This document shows positions 9,041-17,522 of a stretch of 64,000 nt of DNA, piece by piece. How positions within the stretch are numbered: position 1 is the stretch's first letter; each line of letters opens with the position of its first letter. The position numbers and the translations under genes are program-made. The notes beneath the pieces were generated by a model. The model was not told the origin of the DNA. It did not search any database and was given only the letters and a program-made list of their open reading frames with translations. The DNA comes from Selenomonas ruminantium AC2024. Its GTDB lineage: Bacteria; Bacillota; Negativicutes; Selenomonadales; Selenomonadaceae. The DNA is taken from contig NZ_JIAC01000001.1 in assembly GCF_000687995.1 (NCBI RefSeq), forward strand, positions 1,550,001-1,614,000, in the 5' to 3' direction.

Positions 9041-11668
9041 TTGAAGTATATGAGTGGTAACGAACTGCGCGAAGCTTATTTGCAGTTCTTTGCAGAAAAG
9101 AAAGGGCATCTTCGCCTGCCGAGTTTCTCGCTGATTCCGCAGGATGACCCGACCCTGCTCCTGATTGGTGCAGGTATGGCACCGTTGAAGCCGTTCTTCA
9201 CGGGCAAGATGAAGCCGCCCCGCACGCGAGTGACGACCAGTCAGCGCTGCGTGCGTACCGGTGATATCGAAAATGTCGGCCGCACCGCCCGCCATCAGAC
9301 GTTTTTTGAAATGCTGGGCAACTTCTCCTTTGGCGATTACTTCAAGGGCGAAGCTATTCCCTGGGCTTGGGAATTCCTGACGGAAGTCGTCGAACTGCCG
9401 AAGGACAAACTCTGGGTTACGGTTTATCCGGATGATGATGATGCTATCGAAATCTGGAAATCCCAGCCGGGCTTCCCGCAGGATCACATTGTCAAGATGG
9501 AAGATAACTTCTGGGAAATCGGCCCTGGCCCCTGCGGTCCGGACTCCGAAATCTACATTGACCTGGGCGAAGAACGCGGCTGCGGTTCGCCGGACTGCGC
9601 AGTTGGCTGTGACTGCGACAGATACCTCGAAATTTGGAACCTCGTGTTCACGCAGTACGACAAGCAGGAAGATGGTTCCTACAAGAACCTTGCCCATAAG
9701 AACATCGATACGGGCTGCGGTCTGGAGCGTTTGGCTTCCGTTGTACAGGAAAAGAAGACCAACTTTGAAACCGACCTCCTGTACCCGATTATCGAATACG
9801 CTGCCGGTGTTGCCGGTGTGACTTATGGCGAAGATGCCGAAAAGGATATCTCCCTCAAGGTTATCGCTGACCATGCCCGCTCCATGGCCATCATGATTAT
9901 GGACGGCATTCTGCCCTCCAACGAAGGCCGCGGCTATGTTCTGCGCCGCATCCTGCGCCGTGCTATCCGTCATGGCCGCATGCTCGGCATTAAGGACAAG
10001 TTCCTCGAAGGTGCCGTTAACGCTGCTGTGGAAATCTACCGCGGTGCCAAGGACTTTGAAGAACTCGTCAACAAGGCTGACTACATCAAGAAGGTTATCA
10101 GCCTCGAAGAAGACCGTTTCGCTGCTACCCTCAATCAGGGTATGGAACTTCTCGGTGCCGAAATCGAAAAGGTTAAGGCTGCCGGCAAGACGGCGCTCGA
10201 CGGCGAAGTTACCTTCCGTCTTTACGATACCTTTGGTTTCCCCTGGGAACTGACGGAAGAAATTCTCCATGAAAATGGTTTGGAACTCGATAAGGAAGGC
10301 TTTGACAAGGCCATGGACGAGCAGCGCACCCGCGCCCGCAACGCCCGTGCCGAAAACACCCGTGTGGCTGTGCCCGACCTGTCTTCCATTGATGTCAGCA
10401 AGCTGACGGTTGATGAACAGGCTACGGCAGGCAAGGTTGTCGCTATCTGGCAGGATGGCAAGCTGGTGGACGAAATCACCGACGGCCAGGAAGCTGGTGT
10501 AATCCTCACGACGACGCCGTTCTACGCAGAAGGCGGCGGACAGGTTGGTGACGAAGGTATTCTGACTTCTGAATTCGGTCATATCAGCGTCAGCAACGCC
10601 AAGAAACTGCCGGACGGCACGGTTTACCATGTAGCTTATGTCGAAGAAGGTCAGCTTAAGGTTGGCGACGAAGTACAGATTGCGGTCAACAAGGCACAGA
10701 AACTGGCTTCTGCCCGCAACCATACGGCTACGCATCTGCTGCAGGCTGCTCTCAAGAAGGTCGTGGGCGACCAGATCAGCCAGGCCGGTTCCTCCGTTAC
10801 GCCGGAACGCCTGCGCTTCGACTTCACGAACTTTGAACCGGTGACGGCTCAGCAGCTTGCTGATGTGGAAGAACTCGTCAACAACGAAATCCTCAAGGGG
10901 CAGGATGTGGAAATTTCCCATATGAGCCTCGACGAAGCTAAAGCCGCTGGTGCTATGGCCCTGTTCTCCGAAAAATACGGTGATGTGGTACGCGTGGTCA
11001 AGGTTCCGGAATTCTCCATGGAACTTTGCGGCGGCTCTCATGTAGCCAATGTCGGTCAGATTGGCATGTTCAAGATTGTCAGCGAATCTGGTGTTGCTTC
11101 CGGCGTGCGCCGTATCGAAGCCATCACGGGTAAGGCTGCACTTGACTATGCCAACGCGAAGATGGCTGTGCTGGCGGAAGCTGCTGGCAAGCTCAAGACT
11201 AAGGAAGAAGAAGTTCCGGCACAGATTGAAAAACTGCAGGGCGAAATGAAGGCTATGCAGAAACAGCTTGATGAAGTTGCTGCTATGCGTGACAAAGCCG
11301 ATGCGGCAAAACTCATTGCTGGTCTGCAGGACATTAACGGCGTGAACGTCGTCTGCGGCAAGACCAATGCCGGCAGCATGGACGAACTCCGTGAAGTTGC
11401 CGATATGACGAGCTCCAAGCTCGATACGCCGAGTGTTGTGGTTCTGGCCTGCGCAAATGACGGCAAGGTAAATCTTGTGGTTAAGGCCACGAAAGAAGCC
11501 AATGCCAAGGGCATCCATGCCGGCAAGATTATCAAGGAAGCAGCTGCCGTTGTCGGTGGTGGCGGCGGCGGCCGTCCGGACATGGCTCAGGCTGGCGGTA
11601 AGAATGCTGATGCTCTGCCGCAGGCATTTGATAAGGCTGTAGAAGTGATTAAGGCTCAGCTGGGCTAA
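9041..11668 (+). CDS. alaS: Alanyl-tRNA synthetase
   Basis: 875 residues, the normal full length. The aminoacylation domain shows TSQRCVRTGDIENVGRTARH and the class II motifs. The editing domain shows the zinc ligands HTATH and CGGSH. The C-terminal C-Ala domain has a glycine-rich loop (VVGGGGGGRPDMAQ). It charges tRNA-Ala and clears mischarged serine or glycine. The start is taken as TTG 9041, 11 bases after GGGGG; an ATG nine bases later is possible but badly spaced. It is monocistronic, between two clear terminators. Codon use is strongly biased, as in highly expressed genes. Confidence 0.97.
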   Translation: MKYMSGNELREAYLQFFAEKKGHLRLPSFSLIPQDDPTLLLIGAGMAPLKPFFTGKMKPPRTRVTTSQRCVRTGDIENVGRTARHQTFFEMLGNFSFGDYFKGEAIPWAWEFLTEVVELPKDKLWVTVYPDDDDAIEIWKSQPGFPQDHIVKMEDNFWEIGPGPCGPDSEIYIDLGEERGCGSPDCAVGCDCDRYLEIWNLVFTQYDKQEDGSYKNLAHKNIDTGCGLERLASVVQEKKTNFETDLLYPIIEYAAGVAGVTYGEDAEKDISLKVIADHARSMAIMIMDGILPSNEGRGYVLRRILRRAIRHGRMLGIKDKFLEGAVNAAVEIYRGAKDFEELVNKADYIKKVISLEEDRFAATLNQGMELLGAEIEKVKAAGKTALDGEVTFRLYDTFGFPWELTEEILHENGLELDKEGFDKAMDEQRTRARNARAENTRVAVPDLSSIDVSKLTVDEQATAGKVVAIWQDGKLVDEITDGQEAGVILTTTPFYAEGGGQVGDEGILTSEFGHISVSNAKKLPDGTVYHVAYVEEGQLKVGDEVQIAVNKAQKLASARNHTATHLLQAALKKVVGDQISQAGSSVTPERLRFDFTNFEPVTAQQLADVEELVNNEILKGQDVEISHMSLDEAKAAGAMALFSEKYGDVVRVVKVPEFSMELCGGSHVANVGQIGMFKIVSESGVASGVRRIEAITGKAALDYANAKMAVLAEAAGKLKTKEEEVPAQIEKLQGEMKAMQKQLDEVAAMRDKADAAKLIAGLQDINGVNVVCGKTNAGSMDELREVADMTSSKLDTPSVVVLACANDGKVNLVVKATKEANAKGIHAGKIIKEAAAVVGGGGGGRPDMAQAGGKNADALPQAFDKAVEVIKAQLG

Positions 11669-11701
11669 GTGAATAAATAAGGGGATGGAAAAATTCCCTT
11701 A

Positions 11702-11743
11702 ACTTAAAAGTCCGCTGACAGAAGTGTCAACGGGCTTTTAAGT
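11702..11743 (+). terminator. Rho-independent terminator of alaS
   Basis: ACTTAAAAGTCCG-TGACA (11702-11720) pairs with TGTCA-CGGGCTTTTAAGT (11725-11743). It is a long stem containing the T-rich 3' arm. Confidence 0.85.
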
Positions 11744-11806
11744 AAATTGCAGTTTGTCAATTCAATCGATAATTCGAGCTAAAAGTACCCCGCCAATACG
11801 TAGTCA

Positions 11807-11999
11807 GGGGCGAACGGGGAGTAATTTTTCTGTTTTCCGCTAAACGACCCCCTCGTGAAATTGAGCTGTCCAGTTACTCGCGCCGGGCAGGCCAACGGCG
11901 CTGCTTTCAGCGTATTTGCTTAGCAGCTTTCTGTCGGGGCCGGCCTTCACTGCGTTCAGGCAGTCGCTCCCTACAGAAAAATCACTCCCCGTCCGCCCC
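11807..11999. repeat. MITE-like palindromic element, copy 1
   Basis: A 193-bp non-coding unit bounded by 26-bp inverted arms (11807-11832 and 11974-11999; 24 of 26 positions complementary). The interior contains a GC-rich hairpin (GCGCCGGGCAGGCCAACGGCGC region) and a segment near 11940-11967 with CACTGCGTTCAGGCAGTC. A reverse-oriented relative of the same length lies at 12108-12301. No transposase or target duplication is seen. It may be a non-autonomous element or may specify a structured RNA. Confidence 0.75.
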
Positions 12000-12107
12000 A
12001 AGCTATGGCCAATACTATTGCCACGAACTCGTTGCTCCTGTAACAAGAACATCGATGTACTTGCTGCTTATCACTGCGAAATTGACGGTTTGTAAGGACA
12101 TCACTTA

Positions 12108-12301
12108 GGGCGGAGGTGGTGATGCTTTTCGCCGTGGAACGACTGTCCGAACGCAGTGAGGACTGGCCCACAAACGGCATAGACTAAACACAGGGCTGAA
12201 CATACGCGCCGCCGGTCTTGCCCGGCGCAGGTGGCTAAAAAGCCCATACATTTGCTTGTGGGTCATTTAGTGCAACGGCGAAAAGTATTACCACCTCCGC
12301 C
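12108..12301. repeat. MITE-like palindromic element, copy 2 (inverted)
   Basis: A 194-bp unit with arms 12108-12135 and 12275-12301. The arms are nearly complementary over ~27 bp, with the mismatches being G-T type. Read on the minus strand it aligns with copy 1 from end to end, for example CACTGCGTTCGGACAGTC against CACTGCGTTCAGGCAGTC, and both have a GCGCCGGGCAAG/GCGCCGGGCAGG core. Arm sequences differ between copies while each copy keeps its own complementarity. The remaining gap (11744-11806, 12000-12107, 12302-12389) shows no gene. Confidence 0.75.
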
Positions 12302-12389
12302 AAAACTGAGTTGTAACAAAAATATTTCAGCAAGAACTGAGCAATAAACTGCAATTTATGGTGTAGTAAAATCCCAAGGGGGGATATAG

Positions 12390-13394
12390 ATGGAAGTAGA
12401 TATTACAGAGAAAGCGAAAAATTTTATCCGCTTTGGCCTGCTGGGCTTGATTGCCCTGGCGGCATTGGCTGGTGGGGGCTTGTACCTTTATCAGCACAAT
12501 CAGCGCGGCTTTACCATCAGTGATGCGGTGGTCGTTGGCAACGAGTCGGTAATCAGCGCCAAGGGGGATGGTAAGATTACGGAAGTACTGGTGCAGGATG
12601 GCGACTATGTGGAAGAGGGAGCTGTCATTGCGCGGGTAGAATCCAAGATTACCCCGGAAGATATCGCGCAGCTCGAGCAGAATGTTCAGCTGGCCCAGCA
12701 GAGCTATGCACAGCTGCAGAAGGGAACGACTGTAGCACAGCCTTCGGCACCTGTGGTGGACAGCGGGGCCCAGCAGCGGGCGTCTAATGCCTATGCTCGC
12801 ATGCAGCGCATGAATGAACTCTTCAGCATGGGCGCCATCAGCGCGGCGAAGAGAGATGAAGCGGCGGCGGCTTATGCTGCTGCCCAGGCAGCGGCCAACT
12901 CTGCTCCTTCCGTATCGACGCAGACCACGGTGATTCCCACGAGTCCCGAGGTGCTGAAACAGGCGGAATTGCAGGTGAAACAGGCAGAAGCGGCTTTGGC
13001 CAATGCCAAGAGTGACCAGCAGGTCAAGGAAATCGTAGCTACGGCCTCTGGTGTTGTGCGCCTGGCTGACGGCCTTGCCGCTGACAGCGAGCTCAAGAAC
13101 GATCAGGAAATAGCCCGCATTCAGGCCAGCAATGATGCCTGGCTTGAAGCCAAACTCACAGAAACGCAGGCGGCCAAAGTACGGCTCGGAGAATTTGTCA
13201 ATTATGAGATTGACGGCCACAAGCTCCAGGGGACCGTGAAGGATATCACGGCGCCGGAAAGTGACGCGTCAGAATCTGACCAGTCAAATGTTGACAAGTC
13301 AAAATCCCTGACTGTTGTCAAAATCTCCCTGCCCGCTGACCCGTCCTTTACCATTAAATCCGGTATGAACGGAAAAATCGAATTCAAAGAATAA
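12390..13394 (+). CDS. HlyD/EmrA-family membrane fusion (adaptor) protein
   Basis: 334 residues. There is a short cytoplasmic N-terminus, one membrane anchor (~13-33), then a biotinyl-lipoyl-like half (SAKGDGKITEVLVQDGDYVEEGAVIARVES), a coiled-coil hairpin rich in Ala/Gln (~90-210), and the returning barrel (ASGVVRLADGL, ...LGEFVNYEIDGHKLQGTV). It would link an inner-membrane pump to the outer membrane. No pump gene is adjacent, so the partner is encoded elsewhere. ATG 12390 follows AAGGGGGGA. The C-terminal region (~residues 290-310) is made of the dispersed TTGAC/GTCAA repeat, giving an Asp/Ser-rich stretch absent from ordinary adaptors. Confidence 0.87.
   Translation: MEVDITEKAKNFIRFGLLGLIALAALAGGGLYLYQHNQRGFTISDAVVVGNESVISAKGDGKITEVLVQDGDYVEEGAVIARVESKITPEDIAQLEQNVQLAQQSYAQLQKGTTVAQPSAPVVDSGAQQRASNAYARMQRMNELFSMGAISAAKRDEAAAAYAAAQAAANSAPSVSTQTTVIPTSPEVLKQAELQVKQAEAALANAKSDQQVKEIVATASGVVRLADGLAADSELKNDQEIARIQASNDAWLEAKLTETQAAKVRLGEFVNYEIDGHKLQGTVKDITAPESDASESDQSNVDKSKSLTVVKISLPADPSFTIKSGMNGKIEFKE
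13261..13321. repeat. TTGAC/GTCAA heptamer repeat, copy B (inside HlyD-like gene)
   Basis: GTGACGCGTCAG (13261), CTGACCAGTCAA (13276) and TTGACAAGTCAA (13291) are spaced exactly 15 bp apart, followed by a degenerate CTGAC-4-GTCAA (13308-13321). The translation is SDASESDQSNVDKSKS, resembling the ftsK insert. Confidence 0.88.
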
Positions 13395-13406
13395 CCTATG
13401 CTATAG

Positions 13407-13441
13407 CTGCTCTTTTCCTTGGAGAAAAGGGCAGTTTTTTT
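13407..13441 (+). terminator. Rho-independent terminator of HlyD-like gene
   Basis: CTGCTCTTTTC pairs with GAAAAGGGCAG (to 13434), followed by TTTTTTT. Confidence 0.9.
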
Positions 13442-13639
13442 GTAAAAATGCATGTTTGTGGGGGAATTTTGACATTTAGCAAGCATGGGCAGGAAAAACA
13501 CCTGTTATAGGCGAATATATAAAAATATTTTATCCGTCCAAAAGTAAGATTCATTCCTTCCGGGAGTATTTGCGCGAAAAAACATTTGCCAAGTGCCAAA
13601 CGAATGAGAAGATTGAAAGATGAGGAGGTTGTATCATCT

Positions 13640-14605
13640 ATGTTGGGAAGAAGTCATTGGTTACAAAAATCCGGTTGCAGAATACTGGCGGTAATATCCT
13701 GCCTGCTGATTCTGCTGATGGGCGCAGTACAGGCTGCCGCAAAACAAGAAGAAGCCGTTTTGAGGCTCGATGCCAAGACCGGGGCAGTATTTCCCCGCAG
13801 CCTGCGCTTTATGACGGATACGTTTACGAAGTCCTTGCAGCCGGTACCATCCCGGCAGGGGCTCGATAATTTGAGATGTTCTGCCAGTGCGGGGTTCTCC
13901 GGTTCGGGTCTTTCGCTGATTCGGGATAAGATTCGTACAGCTGCGGGCAGTGATGCGGTTATCTACGTGGTGGATTTGCGGAAGGAATCCCATGGTTTTG
14001 TGAATGGTGATATTCCCGTAAGCCAGTACATGAAAAAGAACAGGGGCAACGCCAATCTTAAAGCGGCGGCTGTAAAACAGGCCGAGGGTAAATGGCTGCA
14101 ATCTTTGGTGGACAAGGAAATGACATTTGTGCCGATGGGCAAAACCGATACCAAACTCTTTTCGGCCTGCAGTGTTAAAGTAGAGAAGGTGGAAACAGAG
14201 GAAGCACTTGCTTCCCGCCTCGGCATGCGTTACAAACGGATTCCGATTACCGACCAGATGGCACCAACGGATGAAGAGGTCGATGCGTTTATGACCTTTT
14301 ATAAGAGTCTGCCGAAAAATGCCTGGCTGCATTTTCATTGCCATGCCGGACATGGCCGTACCACCACCTTCGCGGTGTTCTATGATATCCTATGCAATCC
14401 CGAGGTAGCCTTAGAGGATATTGTGGCACGTCAGTATGCGCTGGGCGGCACGAATCTCTTTGCTCCCGGCAAAAAGGACAACTGGAAGGGCAAAGAAATT
14501 CGTAAACGCGCCGAGCAAATCCGCAAATTCTATGCCTATGTACAGGCAAATCGCAGCAATCAGTACGCACAAACTTTCTCCGCATGGGTGAAAGCACAAA
14601 GATAA
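13640..14605 (+). CDS. Secreted PTP-like cysteine phosphatase, phytase family
   Basis: 321 residues from ATG 13640, which has GAGGAGG (13622-13628) upstream and opens a clear signal peptide (hydrophobic ILAVISCLLILLMGAVQA, cleavage near AAA-KQ). The P-loop is HCHAGHGRTTTF, with catalytic Cys at about residue 234 and Arg six residues later. An upstream TDQMAPT supplies the likely general-acid Asp. The C-terminal YAYVQANRSN matches the Selenomonas ruminantium cysteine phytase family, which removes phosphates from myo-inositol hexakisphosphate. In the well-known enzyme the loop reads HCEAGVGR; here His replaces Glu and Val, so substrate preference may differ. It is monocistronic and probably periplasmic. 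Confidence 0.87.
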   Translation: MLGRSHWLQKSGCRILAVISCLLILLMGAVQAAAKQEEAVLRLDAKTGAVFPRSLRFMTDTFTKSLQPVPSRQGLDNLRCSASAGFSGSGLSLIRDKIRTAAGSDAVIYVVDLRKESHGFVNGDIPVSQYMKKNRGNANLKAAAVKQAEGKWLQSLVDKEMTFVPMGKTDTKLFSACSVKVEKVETEEALASRLGMRYKRIPITDQMAPTDEEVDAFMTFYKSLPKNAWLHFHCHAGHGRTTTFAVFYDILCNPEVALEDIVARQYALGGTNLFAPGKKDNWKGKEIRKRAEQIRKFYAYVQANRSNQYAQTFSAWVKAQR

Positions 14606-14635
14606 ATGTATTTGCTAAAATGACATTGTGAAACA

Positions 14636-14681
14636 AAAAGCCTTAGAAAGCAAAAAAATCTTTCTGAGGCTTTTTTTTTGT
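14636..14681 (+). terminator. Rho-independent terminator of phytase-like gene
   Basis: AAAAGCCTTAGAAAG pairs with CTTTCTGAGGCTTTT around a poly-A loop, followed by a run of T. Confidence 0.93.
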
Positions 14682-14690
14682 TTACGGTTA

Positions 14691-14699
14691 TGTTATAAT
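14691..14699 (+). promoter_or_regulatory. Promoter of the histidine operon
   Basis: TGTTATAAT at 14691-14699 is a perfect extended -10. It lies about 60 bp before the yerC-like gene that heads the operon. The -35 region overlaps the T-tract of the preceding terminator and is poor. Confidence 0.6.
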
Positions 14700-14761
14700 G
14701 AGTGACATAATTTCGCAAACTAAAGGAATAAAGATAAAAAGAAAATAAGGAGGAGAGGTAA

Positions 14762-15064
14762 GTGGTTAATCCGAAACTGCGTGATGAGCAGAATGATATG
14801 CTCTTTGAAGCCATCTTATCGTTAAAATCATTGGAGGAGTGCTATCAGTTCTTTGAGGACATCTGCACCATCAGCGAACTAAAAGCCCTGTCTCAGCGTT
14901 TGGCAGTGGCGCGTATGCTGCAGGGGGGGCATATCTATGATGATATCGTGGCCCGCACCGGTGCCAGCACGGCTACCATCAGCCGGGTGAAGCGTTGCCT
15001 GAATTACGGTGCGGATGGCTACAAGATTGTGCTCGACAGAATACCGGCGGATAAGGCCGACTGA
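14762..15064 (+). CDS. TrpR/YerC-family DNA-binding regulator
   Basis: 100 residues, GTG start at 14762 behind AGGAGGAGAGG. It has the TrpR-like all-helical fold signature: LKSLEECYQFFEDICTISE, then LSQRLAVARML and the helix-turn-helix IYDDIVARTGASTATISRV. This is the YerC/YecD family, not true TrpR. It is the first gene of the his operon, with 32 bp to hisZ, so a role as the local histidine regulator is a reasonable inference. No operator was identified with confidence. Confidence 0.85.
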   Translation: MVNPKLRDEQNDMLFEAILSLKSLEECYQFFEDICTISELKALSQRLAVARMLQGGHIYDDIVARTGASTATISRVKRCLNYGADGYKIVLDRIPADKAD

Positions 15065-15096
15065 TTAAGCTGACATATTGAGGGGGAGTAGTGTTC

Positions 15097-16281
15097 ATGG
15101 AAAAAGATAACAGCGTACTGAAAATTCCCTATGGAACCAGAGATTTCCTGCCGGCAGAAGCGGCGGGAAAGCGGGTGGTGGAAACCCGGCTGGCCGAGCT
15201 TTTTGCCCAATGGGGCTACGAAGAAGTGGTGACGCCATCCATTGAGTATCTGGATACTTTAGGACTCGGAAGCAGCCAGAATATCGGCGACCATCTCTTC
15301 AAGCTTTTTGACAAGTCAAATCAGACTCTGGCTCTGCGCCATGAAATGACTACGCCCATTGCAAGGCTGGTGAGCACCCGTCTTCAGGACAGTCCGCTGC
15401 CCTTGAAGCTCTCCTATATCAGCAGCGTGTTCCGCTATGAACAGACGCAGGCGGGCCGCCAGTGCGAGTTCTATCAGGCAGGCGTCGAGCTTATGGGACC
15501 CGGCAGCCCGGCTACCGATGCGGAAGTGGTGGCTTTGGCGGTTACGGGACTCCTGCGTTCCGGATTGACAGAGTTTACAGTTTGCCTGGGGCAGGTGGAA
15601 TTCCTCAACGGCATTCTCAATCAATACCGCCTGAGCAGCCAGGAACAGGAAGATTTGAAGGCGGCCATGGAACGCCGCAATTTGGTGGAACTCAATCAGC
15701 TGGTGGATGAACTGAACCTGCCGGAAAACGCCAAGCAGGTATTAAAGGAACTTCCTCTGCTGAACGGTGGCGAAGATTTGCTCAAACAGGCTTATGATAT
15801 GGCACTGAACGAGCAGAGCCGCCGGGCACTCGATAACCTCGCAGAAATCTATCGTCTGCTGAAAGCCTATAAGGTGGAACAGTATGTGCGCTTTGATTTG
15901 GGCATCATCCGGGATTTCAGCTATTATACGGGCATGGTCTTTGAGGTCTATGCGCCGGGGCTGGGGTATCCCCTCTGCGGCGGCGGCCGTTATGACCATC
16001 TGCTCGCGGACTTTGGTACGGCCTGTCCGGCAACGGGCTTTGCCTTAGGCATTGAGCGTATTCTGCTGGCCATTGAGCGGCAGAAACTGCCCATGCACAG
16101 CCTGCCCAGAGATGTCTATGTGGGCTATGCAGCAGGCAAGGAAACGACGGCTATTGAACGGGCGGCCCAGCTGCGTGAGCAGGGTAAGTCCGTGGAGCTG
16201 GCGGTCAGCAGTCAGACGGAAGCCGAAGCTCGGGAAAGCCAGCAGGCAAAGAACTATGCGGCTTTTGAGTATATCGCATGA
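15097..16281 (+). CDS. hisZ: ATP phosphoribosyltransferase regulatory subunit HisZ
   Basis: 394 residues from ATG 15097 (AGGGGGAG eight bases upstream; a GTG two codons earlier sits too close to it). It is a class II HisRS-like fold without tRNA-binding domain: PYGTRDFLPAEA, motif 2 LRHEMTTPIARLV with YRYEQ-like FRYEQTQAGRQCEFYQAGVE, and GGGRYDHLLADFG. It forms an octamer with the short HisG and confers histidine feedback. A single TTGACAAGTCAA palindrome (15308-15319) lies in the coding sequence. The stop overlaps the next gene by four bases. Confidence 0.94.
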   Translation: MEKDNSVLKIPYGTRDFLPAEAAGKRVVETRLAELFAQWGYEEVVTPSIEYLDTLGLGSSQNIGDHLFKLFDKSNQTLALRHEMTTPIARLVSTRLQDSPLPLKLSYISSVFRYEQTQAGRQCEFYQAGVELMGPGSPATDAEVVALAVTGLLRSGLTEFTVCLGQVEFLNGILNQYRLSSQEQEDLKAAMERRNLVELNQLVDELNLPENAKQVLKELPLLNGGEDLLKQAYDMALNEQSRRALDNLAEIYRLLKAYKVEQYVRFDLGIIRDFSYYTGMVFEVYAPGLGYPLCGGGRYDHLLADFGTACPATGFALGIERILLAIERQKLPMHSLPRDVYVGYAAGKETTAIERAAQLREQGKSVELAVSSQTEAEARESQQAKNYAAFEYIA

Positions 16282-16790
16282 TACAGCGGGTTAAGCAGTT
16301 TTACCGGGCCATAACCGCCCGGATAACGATGGCGGATAGAGCCTGGGTGGAGGAAACGTTGCCTGCGGCGGCGCAATCCTTGTTTTACGCCATGCATCCT
16401 GCCGACCAGTACCACGCCTTAAATGTGGCGAAAACGGCCATGCGGCTCTGGGGAGAAGCACCGGCAGGGGATAGAGATTTACTCCTGCGGGCAGCTCTGC
16501 TCCATGATGTGGGGCGGGTGCAGGGCGATATGGATATTATGGGCAAGGTGCTGGCTGTACTGGTCAAGCATTTTGCGCCAGTCAAAGCCCGTCAGCTGGC
16601 AGAAACAAAGACAGGCTGGCTGGGCCATATCCTCTATGTCTATTACCAGCACCCCGAAATCGGTGCAATGAAGCTCGAAGGCATCGGCATGAAAGAGGAA
16701 GCGGCAATTATTCGCTGCCATCATCGAAAAAAAACGGAAAATGACCCGCCGGAACTGGCCCTTTTGCGGGCGGCGGATGAACTGAACTGA
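16278..16790 (+). CDS. HD-domain hydrolase inside the his operon
   Basis: 170 residues. The HD-superfamily metal site is visible as His in QYHALNVAK, LLHDVGR (the HD pair) and a later His/Asp-containing helix region with IIRCHHRKK and LLRAADEL. Family members are phosphohydrolases; the substrate cannot be read from sequence. ATG 16278 overlaps the hisZ stop (ATGA), so it is translationally coupled within the histidine operon. HD proteins are not part of the canonical histidine pathway; whether it supplies the missing histidinol-phosphatase step is speculation. Confidence 0.8.
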   Translation: MIQRVKQFYRAITARITMADRAWVEETLPAAAQSLFYAMHPADQYHALNVAKTAMRLWGEAPAGDRDLLLRAALLHDVGRVQGDMDIMGKVLAVLVKHFAPVKARQLAETKTGWLGHILYVYYQHPEIGAMKLEGIGMKEEAAIIRCHHRKKTENDPPELALLRAADELN

Positions 16791-16793
16791 CAT

Positions 16794-16833
16794 TTGACAA
16801 TTGACATTTGACAAGTCAAATCTGACATGTCAA
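16794..16833. repeat. TTGAC/GTCAA heptamer repeat, copy D (HD gene-hisG junction)
   Basis: Read as heptamers: TTGACAA, TTGACAT, TTGACAA, GTCAAAT, CTGACAT, GTCAAAA. It includes the palindromes TTGACAAGTCAA (16808) and CTGACATGTCAA (16822). It lies directly between the stop of the HD gene and the hisG ribosome binding site and forms most of the only sizeable gap in the operon. Confidence 0.9.
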
Positions 16834-16859
16834 AACGTGATAGAAATGGAGGCCTGTGC

Positions 16860-17522
16860 ATGAAGTCTGAAATAGAATACCTTACCATAGCACTGCCCAA
16901 GGGCAAGCTTTTTGGCCTGTCGGCAAAGCTGTTGGAGAAAATCGGCTATACTGCCGAAGGTTTATCGGATAAATCCCGCAAGCTGATTATCAGCAATGAG
17001 GAGAAGAAGATAAGATTTATCGTATCTAAGACCGCTGATGTGCCCACCTATGTGGAATATGGGGCGGCCGATATCGGCGTGATTGGCAAGGATGTGCTGC
17101 TCGAAACGGAAAAAGACGTCTATGAACTTCTCGATATGGGCTTTGGCAAGTGCCACTTGATGATGGCTGTGCCAAAGGCAGAGAAGCGAGCCAAACTCAT
17201 GGACTACAATCATACGCGTGTGGCGACAAAGTTCCCGCATATTGCCGAGAAATTCTTCCGTCAGCAGGGCATGCAGATGGAGTACATCAAACTCAATGGT
17301 TCCATCGAGCTCGGGCCGATTGTGGGGCTTTCCGAGAGCATCGTGGATATTGTCGAAACCGGCACGACCTTGCGGGAAAATGATTTGGAGGAAATCGTCT
17401 CCATTCAGGAGGCCACGGCACGGCTGATTGCCAATCGGGTGAGCTTTAAGTTGAAGTTTGACCGAATTCATAGTCTGGTGGAAGATTTGCGGAAGGTCTT
17501 AGAAGCGGAGGCGGCACAATGA
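16860..17522 (+). CDS. hisG: ATP phosphoribosyltransferase, short form
   Basis: 220 residues from ATG 16860, with TGGAGG seven bases upstream. It shows TIALPKGKLFG, GAADIGVIGKDVLLE and the PRPP-loop region DIVETGTTLRENDLEEI. The absence of the C-terminal regulatory domain marks the short HisG, which needs HisZ, encoded two genes upstream. It catalyses the first committed step of histidine synthesis. The stop overlaps hisD by four bases. Confidence 0.95.
   Translation: MKSEIEYLTIALPKGKLFGLSAKLLEKIGYTAEGLSDKSRKLIISNEEKKIRFIVSKTADVPTYVEYGAADIGVIGKDVLLETEKDVYELLDMGFGKCHLMMAVPKAEKRAKLMDYNHTRVATKFPHIAEKFFRQQGMQMEYIKLNGSIELGPIVGLSESIVDIVETGTTLRENDLEEIVSIQEATARLIANRVSFKLKFDRIHSLVEDLRKVLEAEAAQ

Noticed and set aside
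8978-11518. Very long open frame (846 codons) on the minus strand opposite alaS
   Set aside because: alaS is certain on the plus strand; the antisense frame arises because its biased codons lack the triplets that read as stops in reverse. No ribosome site or family signature.
11840-12180. Small minus-strand frames in the gap after alaS
   Set aside because: They lie across the palindromic elements, lack ribosome sites and have no protein character.
16794-16833. TTGACA units as clustered -35 promoter boxes for hisG
   Set aside because: No -10 at proper distance, and the same runs occur within genes and terminators; promoter function is not supported.
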